From Verrucomicrobiales bacterium (GTDB lineage: Bacteria > Verrucomicrobiota > Verrucomicrobiia > Verrucomicrobiales > DEV007): a stretch of 64,000 bases of DNA. The position numbers and the translations under genes are program-made. Each line of letters begins with the position of its first letter. The stretch's first letter is position 1. This document shows, piece after piece, positions 9,992-18,429 of this stretch. The stretch lies in contig JARGNG010000019.1 in the NCBI GenBank assembly GCA_029213265.1, positions 1 through 64,000 on the forward strand, in the 5' to 3' direction. The notes beneath the pieces were generated by a model. That model was not told the origin of the DNA. It made no database searches and worked only from the letters and a program-made list of their open reading frames with translations.

Positions 9992-10007
9992 AGGAATGGG
10001 GGGGATC

Positions 10008-10910
10008 TTATTCCGCGGTAGGTGGCGCGGTCAGGGTTCGAAAGTAGAGGCGATCAAAGGAGGGATCGAGGTCGCGATAAAAGTCGATCAGGGTATCGAC
10101 CTTTTGATCGAGGCGCGGATACTTTTGGCAGTAGGTCCAGAGTTCGGGATTGGTAAATAGATGGGCTGCCGTTTCGTTGAGGTCCTGTTCGAGGGAGACT
10201 TGATTGTAGGCGGTCAGAAATCCCTGCTTCATCAATTCGGTATTGATCTGGAGAAGAGTGCTTCCTGAACCACCTGTCTTTTTTTGCTCGGCCTCCAGAA
10301 CCCGGGTCGCTTCGGATTTGTCTCCGCTTTGCTCTTCGATTACGCCGGGTGCGCGATAGACGAAGGTCTTTTCGTTGGCAGACAACCAGCGTTCCTCTTC
10401 GAAACGGGCTTCATTCTTTTTGAGCAGAAGCGAGGAGAACTCATGGTGGAAGCGCTGCTCAAATCCGCGGGCATTGAAACTCGGACGATAGACGAGGACA
10501 ACCCGTTTTGCGTTGGCCATATAGGTGCCTCCATAACTCACGTCGTAAAACTGTAGCGAACCGACGAGGTAGACACCTTCGAGAAAACGGTTGAGCAGCG
10601 ATTCCGGATATTTCGCGAGAGCCTGCTCGACGATTTTCCGGGCCGCTTCCCGGGAAGCGGCTTCGACGGGTTTGGTTTTCGCGTTGATGGGATCCGCGAT
10701 CCAGTCAGCAGGCAGAAACTGGTCCGCCTCCGGAAAGTGGATCAGTTCACGGGAGGCAGCGGCTGGAGTCGCACCGGATGGTTTACCCCCCGCGACCGGC
10801 GTGGTGGTCGGCGCTGATTCAGGCTGTGCCTGCACCGGTGGTTCCGTTTCCGCCTTTTGGCAGGACACGGAGAGAAAGACAACGGAGAGAAGTAGAAAGG
10901 ACCGGCGCAT
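10008..10910 (-). CDS. Lipoprotein with a degenerate zinc-peptidase-like motif
   Basis: Predicted lipoprotein: MRRSFLLLSVVFLSVSC ends in a lipobox cysteine, followed by a Pro/Thr/Ala-rich linker of about 45 residues. The globular part contains FEQRFHHEFSSLLL, which resembles the helix of Peptidase_Mx-like metallohydrolases, but the second His of HExxH is Ser. A later DLNETAAHLF resembles their acidic segment. It may be a non-catalytic relative; function unknown. The ATG at 10910 gives the proper lipoprotein signal and lies 8 nt after the mnmG stop; an earlier in-frame start at 10943 would overlap mnmG. Confidence 0.7.
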   Translation of the reverse strand: MRRSFLLLSVVFLSVSCQKAETEPPVQAQPESAPTTTPVAGGKPSGATPAAASRELIHFPEADQFLPADWIADPINAKTKPVEAASREAARKIVEQALAKYPESLLNRFLEGVYLVGSLQFYDVSYGGTYMANAKRVVLVYRPSFNARGFEQRFHHEFSSLLLKKNEARFEEERWLSANEKTFVYRAPGVIEEQSGDKSEATRVLEAEQKKTGGSGSTLLQINTELMKQGFLTAYNQVSLEQDLNETAAHLFTNPELWTYCQKYPRLDQKVDTLIDFYRDLDPSFDRLYFRTLTAPPTAE

Positions 10911-10918
10911 AGGGTTCG

Positions 10919-12778
10919 TTAGCGATTGCCCTTTTCCAACCAAACTGCAAGCAGGGAGATGTCTGCCGGAGTGATTCCGCTGATTCGTCCAGCCTGCCCG
11001 AGAGTCTTGGGTCGAATCTGTTGCAGCTTCATCTGGGCTTCTCTCTTCAGTCCGTGGATCGTATCGAACTGCATGGAATCCGGAATCAGTTTTTCGTCGA
11101 GCCGGCGAGTTCGCAGAACCATGTCGCCCTGTCTCTTGATATAGCCTTCGTATTTGATGTCGATTTCGGCCTGTTCCCAGATGGAGGCGGTAAAGCGGGC
11201 GATGAGTTCAGGATCATATTTGGTCCAGGAGGATTCCGGACGGCGCAGCCATTTGGCGAGGGAGCCTTCCGCCGTGTGGGTGTTCTCGAGGAGATGCCGC
11301 AGTTCATCGATCAGCTTCTGCTTTGCCACGGAGGCTTCGCGGAAGGGTTCATCGATCAATCCGTGGGCAAAGGCTTTTTCCGAGAGACGCAGGTCCGCGT
11401 TGTCATGGCGGAGAAGAAGGCGGTGCTCGGCGCGACTGGTAAACATGCGGTAGGGTTCGTCGGTCCCTTTTGTAACGAGATCATCGACCATCACTCCGAG
11501 ATAGGCTTCATCACGACCAAGAATGAATTCCTCTCTCCCGGCGGCCTTCAAGGCGGCGTTGGCTCCCGCAATCAACCCCTGCCCTGCCGCCTCCTCGTAG
11601 CCGGAGGTTCCGTTGATCTGCCCCGCAAAATAGAGTCCGGAGACCTCCTTGGTTTCCAGGGTCGGGAAAAGCTGAGTGGGAATGCAGTAGTCGTATTCGA
11701 CGGCGTATCCCGGACGGATGATCTCCACGTTTTCCAATCCGGCGATGGAGTGGATGAAATCATATTGCACGTCGAAAGGCAGAGAGGTGGAGACACCGTT
11801 AATATAGTATTCGTGAGTCTGACGTCCTTCCGGTTCGAGGAAGACCTGGTGGCGATCCTTTTCTGCGAAGCGGACGACCTTGTCTTCAATGGAAGGGCAA
11901 TAGCGGGGGCCGACTCCTTCAATCTTCCCGGAATACATGGGAGACTTGTCGAGGTTCGCAAGGATGACATCGTGGGTGCTTTGGTTGGTGTAGGTGATCC
12001 AACAGGGCAATTGTTCCACGTGGAACATTGGATCGGCCCAATCATTCAAGGAGAAGATGTCGTTCTCGGACTTGTGATCGAGATCAGAGCGAAAGGAGAA
12101 CCTCGGGGGCGGATCGTCCCCGTCCTGTCTTTCACATTTGGAAAAGTCGATCGTCCGTCCATTGAGTCGGCAGGGAGTCCCGGTCTTAAATCGCTCCACC
12201 TCAAATCCGAGTCGGATGAGGTCATCGCTCAAGGTTGAGGTCGCGTCCCCCATTCGCCCGCCCTTTTCGTTCTGCATACCCACATGCATGAGACCGCGCA
12301 TGAAAGTTCCCGTGGTGACGATGACGGATTTCGATTCAATGCAAACACCAAGACTCGTTTCGATACCGGTCACCTCATCATTCTCTACCTTGAGGCGAGC
12401 TACATTTCCCTGGTGAAGATCGATCTGTTTTTCCCCTTCGATCAGCCACTTCATCCGAAACTGGTAGGCCTTCTTGTCGCACTGCGCACGGGGAGCACGG
12501 ACGCTTGGGCCCTTCTTCGCGTTTAATACCCGGAACTGAATCGCGGTAGCGTCGGTGTTCAGGCCCATGACTCCGCCAAGGGCATCAATTTCGCGAACCA
12601 TGTGTCCTTTGCCCAATCCTCCGATTGCGGGATTGCAGGACATTTGTCCCAAAGTGTCGAGATTCTGGCTGAGAAGGGCGACCTCTGCACCGACTCGTGC
12701 AGCGGCCATAGCGGCCTCCACTCCCGCGTGGCCACCTCCGATAATTAGGACGTCGTATTTTTTTGGGTAAATAAACAT
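10919..12778 (-). CDS. mnmG: tRNA uridine-5-carboxymethylaminomethyl modification enzyme MnmG (GidA)
   Basis: FAD-dependent enzyme that, with MnmE, modifies the wobble uridine (cmnm5U34) of certain tRNAs. The 619 residues match the family. The N-terminal FAD site DVLIIGGGHAGVEAA, the SCNPAIGGLGKGHMVREID block and the C-terminal helical domain are all present. It heads the minus-strand operon with the lipoprotein, nadC and birA. A perfect parS palindrome lies inside the coding sequence (12012-12027) and another sits just upstream of the start, the position near gidA at which many bacteria keep partition sites. Confidence 0.97.
   Translation of the reverse strand: MFIYPKKYDVLIIGGGHAGVEAAMAAARVGAEVALLSQNLDTLGQMSCNPAIGGLGKGHMVREIDALGGVMGLNTDATAIQFRVLNAKKGPSVRAPRAQCDKKAYQFRMKWLIEGEKQIDLHQGNVARLKVENDEVTGIETSLGVCIESKSVIVTTGTFMRGLMHVGMQNEKGGRMGDATSTLSDDLIRLGFEVERFKTGTPCRLNGRTIDFSKCERQDGDDPPPRFSFRSDLDHKSENDIFSLNDWADPMFHVEQLPCWITYTNQSTHDVILANLDKSPMYSGKIEGVGPRYCPSIEDKVVRFAEKDRHQVFLEPEGRQTHEYYINGVSTSLPFDVQYDFIHSIAGLENVEIIRPGYAVEYDYCIPTQLFPTLETKEVSGLYFAGQINGTSGYEEAAGQGLIAGANAALKAAGREEFILGRDEAYLGVMVDDLVTKGTDEPYRMFTSRAEHRLLLRHDNADLRLSEKAFAHGLIDEPFREASVAKQKLIDELRHLLENTHTAEGSLAKWLRRPESSWTKYDPELIARFTASIWEQAEIDIKYEGYIKRQGDMVLRTRRLDEKLIPDSMQFDTIHGLKREAQMKLQQIRPKTLGQAGRISGITPADISLLAVWLEKGNR
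12012..12027. promoter_or_regulatory. parS: parS centromere-like site 1 (inside mnmG)
   Basis: TGTTCCACGTGGAACA, a perfect 16-bp palindrome that matches the widely conserved ParB-binding sequence TGTTNCACGTGNAACA. It is embedded in mnmG coding sequence. Confidence 0.85.
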
Positions 12779-12793
12779 TTCTGTAGTTCGAAA

Positions 12794-12809
12794 TGTTCCA
12801 CGTGGAACA
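12794..12809. promoter_or_regulatory. parS: parS centromere-like site 2 (upstream of mnmG)
   Basis: Second identical TGTTCCACGTGGAACA palindrome, 15 nt upstream of the mnmG start in the divergent mnmG/pdhA spacer and 782 bp from site 1. The identity over 16 bp in coding and non-coding contexts argues against chance. Confidence 0.88.
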
Positions 12810-12923
12810 TGGCGAAAAACGATAAAAAAGCGGCCAATTTGGGCCGATTACCGTTTTCCTTCACGGACACTTTACGCTACCGTGCGCCGCCTTCCAACTG
12901 GAGGGCCTATTTTTTTGAAACAG

Positions 12924-14009
12924 ATGGCTGCCAAGACAAAAAGCAAAGCAACGGCGGAATACTCCGACGCACCGATCAACCAGTCTCTCACAGACGAGGA
13001 TAAGATCGAAATGCTCCGAAAGATGGTTCGGATCCGCCGATTCGAACAGACTTCCCTAAAGCATTACCAGGGCGATAAAATCGGAGGTTTCCTCCATCTC
13101 TACATCGGACAGGAATCTGTCGCTGTAGGATCGATCTCTCTTCTCGGTGACAACGATCATGTGATCACTGCGTATCGGGACCACGGACATGCTCTCTCCG
13201 TCGGAATGAACATGAATGAGTGCATGGCCGAGCTGTTCGGCAAAGCCACCGGATGCTCCAAGGGTAAAGGTGGCTCGATGCACTACTTTGCTCCGGACAA
13301 AAACTATTGGGGCGGTCACGGAATCGTAGGAGGTCAGACTCCCCTCGGAGCCGGTCTCGCCTTCGCTCTCAAATACAAAGGTCTCAAGGGATGCTGTCTT
13401 TGTTACCTCGGAGACGGGGCGATTAACCAGGGTGCCTTTCATGAAGCCCTGAACCTCGCCGCCCTCTGGGACCTTCCTGTCATCTACATCATTGAGAACA
13501 ACGGCTACTCCATGGGAACTTCCCAGGCACGTTCCTCGGCTCACCCTGAAGAAGGTCTCGCCGCACGGGCCAAGGGTTATAATATGGCCTGGAACAAAAT
13601 CGAGGGTGTCAGCCTCTATGAGATCCGCGCCGGAGTGAGTGAGGCGGTCGAACGCGCTCACAACGAGTCCAAGCCGACGATCATTGAGATCATGACCTAT
13701 CGCCACAAGGGTCATTCCGTTGCCGATGCCAATGCAGAGAAGTATCGCACGAAGGAAGAAATCCAGCGCTACATCGAAGAGCACGATCCCATCAACTTCT
13801 GGAAGAAGACATTGCTCGAAGAAGGCGTCATCACCGAAGACGACTACAAGAAGATCAACCGGGAAGCCGGCGACGAAGCCAATGCTGCAGCCGAGTTTGC
13901 CGAGAAGTCCCCCTTCCCCGACGAATCCGAAATCTTTGACGATATCTATTGGGAGGTTGATAACAACACCGAAGCCGGACGCACGGGCCGTCACTTCTTT
14001 CACAAGTAA
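12924..14009 (+). CDS. pdhA: Pyruvate dehydrogenase E1 component, alpha subunit
   Basis: Thiamine-diphosphate-dependent decarboxylating subunit of the pyruvate dehydrogenase complex. About 361 aa. Motifs: RRFEQTSLKHYQGDKIGGFLH, YRDHGHAL, KGKGGSMHYF, HGIVGGQ, the ThDP motif GDGAINQGAFHEALNLAALW...NN, and the loop TYRHKGHSVADAN. The ATG at 12924 gives MAAKTKSKAT; an in-frame GTG at 12882 would add a stretch with no family similarity. First gene of pdhA-pdhB-pdhC-lpdA. Pyruvate is the likeliest substrate because the E1 is split and the GGSMH motif is of the PDH type, but a branched-chain activity cannot be fully excluded. Confidence 0.93.
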   Translation: MAAKTKSKATAEYSDAPINQSLTDEDKIEMLRKMVRIRRFEQTSLKHYQGDKIGGFLHLYIGQESVAVGSISLLGDNDHVITAYRDHGHALSVGMNMNECMAELFGKATGCSKGKGGSMHYFAPDKNYWGGHGIVGGQTPLGAGLAFALKYKGLKGCCLCYLGDGAINQGAFHEALNLAALWDLPVIYIIENNGYSMGTSQARSSAHPEEGLAARAKGYNMAWNKIEGVSLYEIRAGVSEAVERAHNESKPTIIEIMTYRHKGHSVADANAEKYRTKEEIQRYIEEHDPINFWKKTLLEEGVITEDDYKKINREAGDEANAAAEFAEKSPFPDESEIFDDIYWEVDNNTEAGRTGRHFFHK

Positions 14010-14033
14010 GCCTCCGACACAGATTGAACCCTG

Positions 14034-14052
14034 TCAGGTCGATGACCTGACC
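14034..14052. promoter_or_regulatory. Perfect inverted repeat between pdhA and pdhB
   Basis: GTCAGGTC-GAT-GACCTGAC, an 8-bp perfect stem with a 3-nt loop in the 68-nt pdhA/pdhB gap, followed nine nt later by a short T run (TTACCTTTTT). It could be an attenuating hairpin that lowers downstream expression, an mRNA-processing or stabilising element, or an operator. Confidence 0.45.
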
Positions 14053-14077
14053 CTGTTACCTTTTTCCTCTACTGAAC

Positions 14078-15073
14078 ATGCCACGAGAAATCACGTATCG
14101 CGAAGCCCTCCGGGAGGGCCTCGATGAAGAACTCGCCCACGACGAAAATGTCGTCATCATTGGTGAAGAGGTTGCCGAATACAATGGCGCCTACAAAGTC
14201 ACCGAAGGTCTCTGGAAAAAATGGGGCGACAAACGAATCATCGACGCACCCATTTCCGAAGCCGGATTTATCGGGATGGGAATTGGCGCCTCGATGCTCG
14301 GGGTCCGCCCGGTCATGGAGCTCATGTTTTACAGCTTCGCCTATGTCGCCTTCGACCAGATGATGAACAACGCCGCGACGTGTCGTTACATGTCAGGCGG
14401 ACTGACCAACTGCCCGATCGTGGTGCGCGGACCTGCCAATGGCGGGACAAACGTGGGCGCGACTCACTCTCATACGCCGGAGAACATCTTCGCCAATATG
14501 CCCGGATTGAAAGTGGTCTCCCCTTCGGATCCCTACGATGTGAAAGGCCTGATCAAATCAGCAATCCGTGACAATGATCCGGTTTACTTCATGGAGAGCA
14601 CCGTGCTCTACGGCATGAGTGGAGAGGTTCCCTCGAACGACGAACTCGACGACGGGGAACTCATCATTCCACTCGGCAAGGCAAAGGTGAAAAAGGAAGG
14701 CACGGACATCACACTGATCGCACACGGAAGGGCTGTGGTGACTTCCCTGCTCGCCGCTGAGATTCTTGCCGAGAAATACGACATCAATGCGGAAGTGCTT
14801 GATCTTCGGAGCATTCGCCCCCTCGACGAAAATGCGATCATGGAATCGGTTCGCAAAACCCATCGCGCGATTTATATCGAAGAGAACAAACCTTTCTGCG
14901 GAGTAGGCGCTCAGATTTCTTCGATGATCATGGAGCAAGCCTTCGATGATCTCGATGCCCCGGTTCTCCGCATCACCAGCGCCGACGCTCCCGCCTTCTA
15001 CAGTCCTCCGATTGAGAAACTCCAGCTTCCCACTGCGGAAGAAATCGTCGAGCGTGCTTTGACAATTTGTTAG
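14078..15073 (+). CDS. pdhB: Pyruvate dehydrogenase E1 component, beta subunit
   Basis: Forms the E1 heterotetramer with PdhA and binds the aminopyrimidine side of ThDP. 331 aa, usual length. Recognised by the N-terminal MPREITYREALREGLDEEL, the catalytic-loop region VVIIGEEVAEYNGAYKVTEGL, PISEAGFIGMGIGASM and the C-terminal transketolase domain (DLRSIRPLD, IYIEENKPFCGVGAQI). It is 68 nt downstream of pdhA and followed at 57 nt by the E2 gene. Confidence 0.95.
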   Translation: MPREITYREALREGLDEELAHDENVVIIGEEVAEYNGAYKVTEGLWKKWGDKRIIDAPISEAGFIGMGIGASMLGVRPVMELMFYSFAYVAFDQMMNNAATCRYMSGGLTNCPIVVRGPANGGTNVGATHSHTPENIFANMPGLKVVSPSDPYDVKGLIKSAIRDNDPVYFMESTVLYGMSGEVPSNDELDDGELIIPLGKAKVKKEGTDITLIAHGRAVVTSLLAAEILAEKYDINAEVLDLRSIRPLDENAIMESVRKTHRAIYIEENKPFCGVGAQISSMIMEQAFDDLDAPVLRITSADAPAFYSPPIEKLQLPTAEEIVERALTIC

Positions 15074-15130
15074 ACACTAACAGACCACTAACCAAACCTC
15101 TTTCCCACCCGCAAGTTTTACACTGATCAC

Positions 15131-16399
15131 ATGGCAGCCTATCTCACGATGCCCAAGCTGAGCGACACCATGAGCGAAGGAACGCTCGTGAAATGGCTCA
15201 AGAAAGAAGGTGACTCCGTCTCCATGGACGAGGAAGTCGCCGAAGTCGAAACCGACAAAGCGACCATGGCGATGGCTTCCTTCGACGATGGCATCATCCA
15301 TAAAATTTACGTGAAGGAGGGCGACACCGTTCCCCTGGGAGCCACTCTCGCTTTGATCCTCGAGGAAGGGGAGGAGCCGCCCGCTGACGCGGATACACCG
15401 CCGGCAGCTCCCGTGTCCGAAGAATCCGCGGAGGAGTCGAAGAAAGAGGAAGAGGCGCCGGCAGAGTCCGCCCCGCCCTCGTCACCGGCGCCCTCTTCGT
15501 CAACGGCCGCACCGAGCACGAGTTCCGGCAGCCGCGTCAAAGCATCTCCCCTCGCGCGCAAGCTCGCAGGCGAGCTCGGCGTCGATCTGACCCGCCTTCG
15601 TGGAACAGGGCCGGGTGGACGCATCGTGAAAGAGGATGTCGAAATGGCACGTGCAGGCGGAGGCGGTGGATCCAACCTGGGACTGCTTCCTTCCAACTCC
15701 GGACTCGTCGAACAGAACATCCCCCTCACCGGAATGCGCCGGGTCATTGCCCAGCGACTGCTTGAGAGCAAAACGACAATCCCGCATTTCTATCTGAATA
15801 TGGAGGTCGATACGGAGCCTCTCATGACGTTGCGGGCTCAGGTCAACGAGGCCAGCCTCGCCAATGAGGGACCGAAGTATACGGTCAATGATTTCATCAT
15901 GCGGGCCACTGTTCTCGCGACCGCCTCGGTTCCGGAAGTGAATGCCTCCTTTCAGGGTGACTCCGTTCAGCAATACGGTGATATCCATCTTTCGATCGCT
16001 GTTGCGGTTGATGAAGGACTCGTCACTCCGGTGATCCGCTCGGCGCAGGACAAGTCGATCAAGGAACTTGCTGCAGAGATCAAAGACCTCGCAGGTCGTG
16101 CCCGGGACAAGAAACTCGCCCCGGATGAAATGCAGGGAGGAACGATCACAATCTCGAATCTTGGTGCCTACGGGATCAGCAATTTCGACGCGATTATCAA
16201 TCCGCCCCAGGCTGCGATTCTTTCCATCGGAACGATCACGAAGCAGCCGGTCGTTAATGCCGCCAACCAGATTGTTCCCGGTCAGCGAATGTGGATCGGG
16301 ATGAGCTGCGACCACCGTGTTATTGACGGTGCGGTGGGAGCCACCTTCCTCGCCGAATTAAAACGATTCCTCGAATCACCTTTCCTTCTTATTTCCTAA
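15131..16399 (+). CDS. pdhC: Dihydrolipoamide acetyltransferase (E2) of pyruvate dehydrogenase
   Basis: Core acyltransferase of the PDH complex, 422 aa. One N-terminal lipoyl domain with the lipoylated Lys43 in VETDKATMAM, a long Ala/Pro/Glu/Ser linker (about residues 85-130), a peripheral-subunit-binding domain (ASPLARKLAGELGVDL...GGRIVKEDV, about 135-175), a Gly-rich linker, then the catalytic domain (about 195-422) with DHRVIDGAVGATF carrying the active-site His and Asp. Complete, with one lipoyl domain only. A TACACT hexamer ends 6 nt before the ATG, so an internal promoter with almost no leader is possible. Confidence 0.95.
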   Translation: MAAYLTMPKLSDTMSEGTLVKWLKKEGDSVSMDEEVAEVETDKATMAMASFDDGIIHKIYVKEGDTVPLGATLALILEEGEEPPADADTPPAAPVSEESAEESKKEEEAPAESAPPSSPAPSSSTAAPSTSSGSRVKASPLARKLAGELGVDLTRLRGTGPGGRIVKEDVEMARAGGGGGSNLGLLPSNSGLVEQNIPLTGMRRVIAQRLLESKTTIPHFYLNMEVDTEPLMTLRAQVNEASLANEGPKYTVNDFIMRATVLATASVPEVNASFQGDSVQQYGDIHLSIAVAVDEGLVTPVIRSAQDKSIKELAAEIKDLAGRARDKKLAPDEMQGGTITISNLGAYGISNFDAIINPPQAAILSIGTITKQPVVNAANQIVPGQRMWIGMSCDHRVIDGAVGATFLAELKRFLESPFLLIS

Positions 16400-16417
16400 C
16401 ACTTCTCTAAAACAGTC

Positions 16418-17809
16418 ATGGCATCTTACGATCTCATAGTCATCGGCGGCGGCCCTGCCGGATACGTCGGAGCGATCCGCGCAGCGCAACTCGGCAAAAA
16501 AGTAGCCTGTGTTGAAAAAGAGCGAGCCGGAGGAACCTGTCTAAACTGGGGCTGTATTCCGACCAAGGCTCTCCTCAAAAACGCCGAGCTCTACCACACC
16601 ATGAAACATCATGCCGATGAGTTCGGCCTGAATGTGGAGGGTCTCAGCTATGACTGGGAAAAAGTCATCAAGCGTTCCCGCAATGTTTCCGACAAACTTG
16701 CCGGCGGAATCGAGTTCCTTTTCAAAAAGAACAAGGTCGACTACATCCGCGGAGTCGGCGGTCTTGCCGCCAACGGAAAAGTCGAGGTCACCGATGCCGA
16801 TGGAAAAAGCGAACTGCTCACGACGGAAAACGTGCTTGTCGCAACCGGATGTGTTTCCCGCGAACTCCCCTTCCTTCCCTTTGATAAAAAGAAAGTGATC
16901 GGATCCCGCGAGGCGATGAATCTCCCGAAGCAGCCCAAGTCGATCACCATCATCGGTGCCGGTGCCATCGGAATTGAGTTTGCCTATTTCTTCAATGCCT
17001 ACGGAACGGAAGTGACCGTCGTTGAAATGGTCGACACCGTTCTCCCGGTCGAGGACAACGAGGTCAGCAAGCTTCTTGAGAAGTCGCTCACCAAACAGGG
17101 GATCAAGATTCTCACCAATACCAAGACTACCGCAGCCGATACCTCGGGGGACGGAGTGGAAATCACGATCGAACCCGCTGAGGGAGGCGAAAGCCAGACC
17201 CTGGAAAGTGAGCTCGTTCTCGTCGCCATCGGGATTGCTCCGGTTCTTCCGGACAACGCGGAGCAGATCAATCTGGACCGGGGTTTCATTGAAACCGACG
17301 ACCGTTACATGACCAGCGTCCCCAAGGTCTTTGCGGCGGGCGACATTACCGGTCCTCCCTGGCTTGCCCACACCGGAAGCTACGAAGCGGTCCAAGCCGT
17401 CGAAGGCATGTTCGTGGAAGGGCATGTTCCCAAGCAGGTCGGAACCTTCCCTGCCTGTACCTACTGCCATCCGGAAGTCGCTTCGGTCGGTCTTACCGAG
17501 GAAGCGTGCAAGGAGCAGGGGCTGGATTACCGCGTCGGAAAGTTTCCCTTTGCGGCAAGCGGACGTGCTCTCGCCGTCGCTGATTCGGAAGGCTTTGTGA
17601 AGATGATCTTCGACAATAAGCATGGAGAGATTCTCGGTGCTCATATGATCGGTGGAGGTTCCACCGAGCTCATCGCCGAAGTCGCCCTCGCCATGAATCT
17701 CGAAGCCACTGCGGAAGAAATCGAAGCAACGATCCACGCCCACCCGACTCTGGCCGAGGCGGTGCACGAAGCCACCAGCGACGCCTACGGGCACGCGATC
17801 CATATCTGA
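16418..17809 (+). CDS. lpdA: Dihydrolipoyl dehydrogenase (E3)
   Basis: Flavoprotein disulfide reductase that reoxidises the lipoyl group of E2 and makes NADH. 463 aa, normal. FAD motif LIVIGGGPAGYVGA, redox disulfide Cys41/Cys46 in GGTCLNWGC, NAD-binding GAGAIGIEFA, FAD-binding AAGDIT and the C-terminal HAHPTLAEAVHEA active-site His/Glu. Last gene of the PDH operon, 18 nt after pdhC. It could also serve other 2-oxoacid complexes or glycine cleavage. Confidence 0.97.
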   Translation: MASYDLIVIGGGPAGYVGAIRAAQLGKKVACVEKERAGGTCLNWGCIPTKALLKNAELYHTMKHHADEFGLNVEGLSYDWEKVIKRSRNVSDKLAGGIEFLFKKNKVDYIRGVGGLAANGKVEVTDADGKSELLTTENVLVATGCVSRELPFLPFDKKKVIGSREAMNLPKQPKSITIIGAGAIGIEFAYFFNAYGTEVTVVEMVDTVLPVEDNEVSKLLEKSLTKQGIKILTNTKTTAADTSGDGVEITIEPAEGGESQTLESELVLVAIGIAPVLPDNAEQINLDRGFIETDDRYMTSVPKVFAAGDITGPPWLAHTGSYEAVQAVEGMFVEGHVPKQVGTFPACTYCHPEVASVGLTEEACKEQGLDYRVGKFPFAASGRALAVADSEGFVKMIFDNKHGEILGAHMIGGGSTELIAEVALAMNLEATAEEIEATIHAHPTLAEAVHEATSDAYGHAIHI

Positions 17810-17823
17810 GCCGCGCAAGCGGC
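17810..17823 (+). terminator. Weak hairpin after lpdA
   Basis: GCCGC-GCAA-GCGGC, a 5-bp GC stem with a GNRA tetraloop directly behind the lpdA stop. It has no real T run, so it may act as an mRNA 3'-end stabiliser rather than an intrinsic terminator. Confidence 0.3.
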
Positions 17824-17895
17824 CTGGACTTTCCACGTCCATCGCTCAACATTGAACGTCCCACTTTAGAGGTAGAGCGTTTTACGATCCCTAAG

Positions 17896-18417
17896 ATGCG
17901 TCTCGTTCTCAATGAAGAAATCCACGAGGCCATCTTCAAGGATCTGATTCCCTCCGCGAAACGGTTTGTCTGGATCGCGACGGCGGATATCAAGGATCTA
18001 CATTACCAGCGCACCGCGAGAAAGTTTGATACCTTTCTCTCGATGTTTGATGACCTGGTCAGCGAAGGCGTCGAGATCCGTCTGATCCACGCCAAGGAAC
18101 CCGGACCGCGTTTTCGCAAAGACTTTGATCGGTTTCCGCAACTGATCAATTCCGATCGATTCGAGCGGGTCCTTTGTCCGCGTAATCACATGAAAGCCGT
18201 CATTGTCGACGGGAAGCGTGCCTTTCTCGGTTCCGCGAATCTCACCGGTGCCGGGATGGGAGCGAAATCAACGACCCGGCGGAATTTTGAATGCGGCATG
18301 ATGGTCGATTCGAAAGAAACCGTAGGCGGATTGATGGATATGTTCGACCAGCTCTTTATCGGCGAACACTGTATCAAGTGCGACCGGAGAGATGTCTGTC
18401 CGGATCCGATTGCGTAG
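17896..18417 (+). CDS. Phospholipase D-like nuclease with a single HKD motif
   Basis: 173-aa protein of the PLD superfamily with one catalytic HKD motif (His98, Lys100, Asp105 in NHMKAVIVDGKRAFLGSANLT), as in dimeric Nuc/Zucchini-type nucleases, where two chains share the active site. No signal peptide, so it probably acts in the cytoplasm. The C-terminus has a compact Cys cluster (Cys159, Cys162, Cys168, in CIKCDRRDVC) that could bind zinc. A TACGAT hexamer lies 7 nt before the ATG, which suggests a near-leaderless transcript. Substrate unknown; a nuclease is likelier than a lipase from its size. Confidence 0.8.
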   Translation: MRLVLNEEIHEAIFKDLIPSAKRFVWIATADIKDLHYQRTARKFDTFLSMFDDLVSEGVEIRLIHAKEPGPRFRKDFDRFPQLINSDRFERVLCPRNHMKAVIVDGKRAFLGSANLTGAGMGAKSTTRRNFECGMMVDSKETVGGLMDMFDQLFIGEHCIKCDRRDVCPDPIA

Positions 18418-18429
18418 GTATACCGGGGG

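Noticed and set aside
11021-12238. 405-codon open frame on the plus strand
   Set aside because: Antisense shadow of mnmG, no recognisable motifs.
16541-17842. 433-codon open frame on the minus strand
   Set aside because: Antisense shadow of lpdA.
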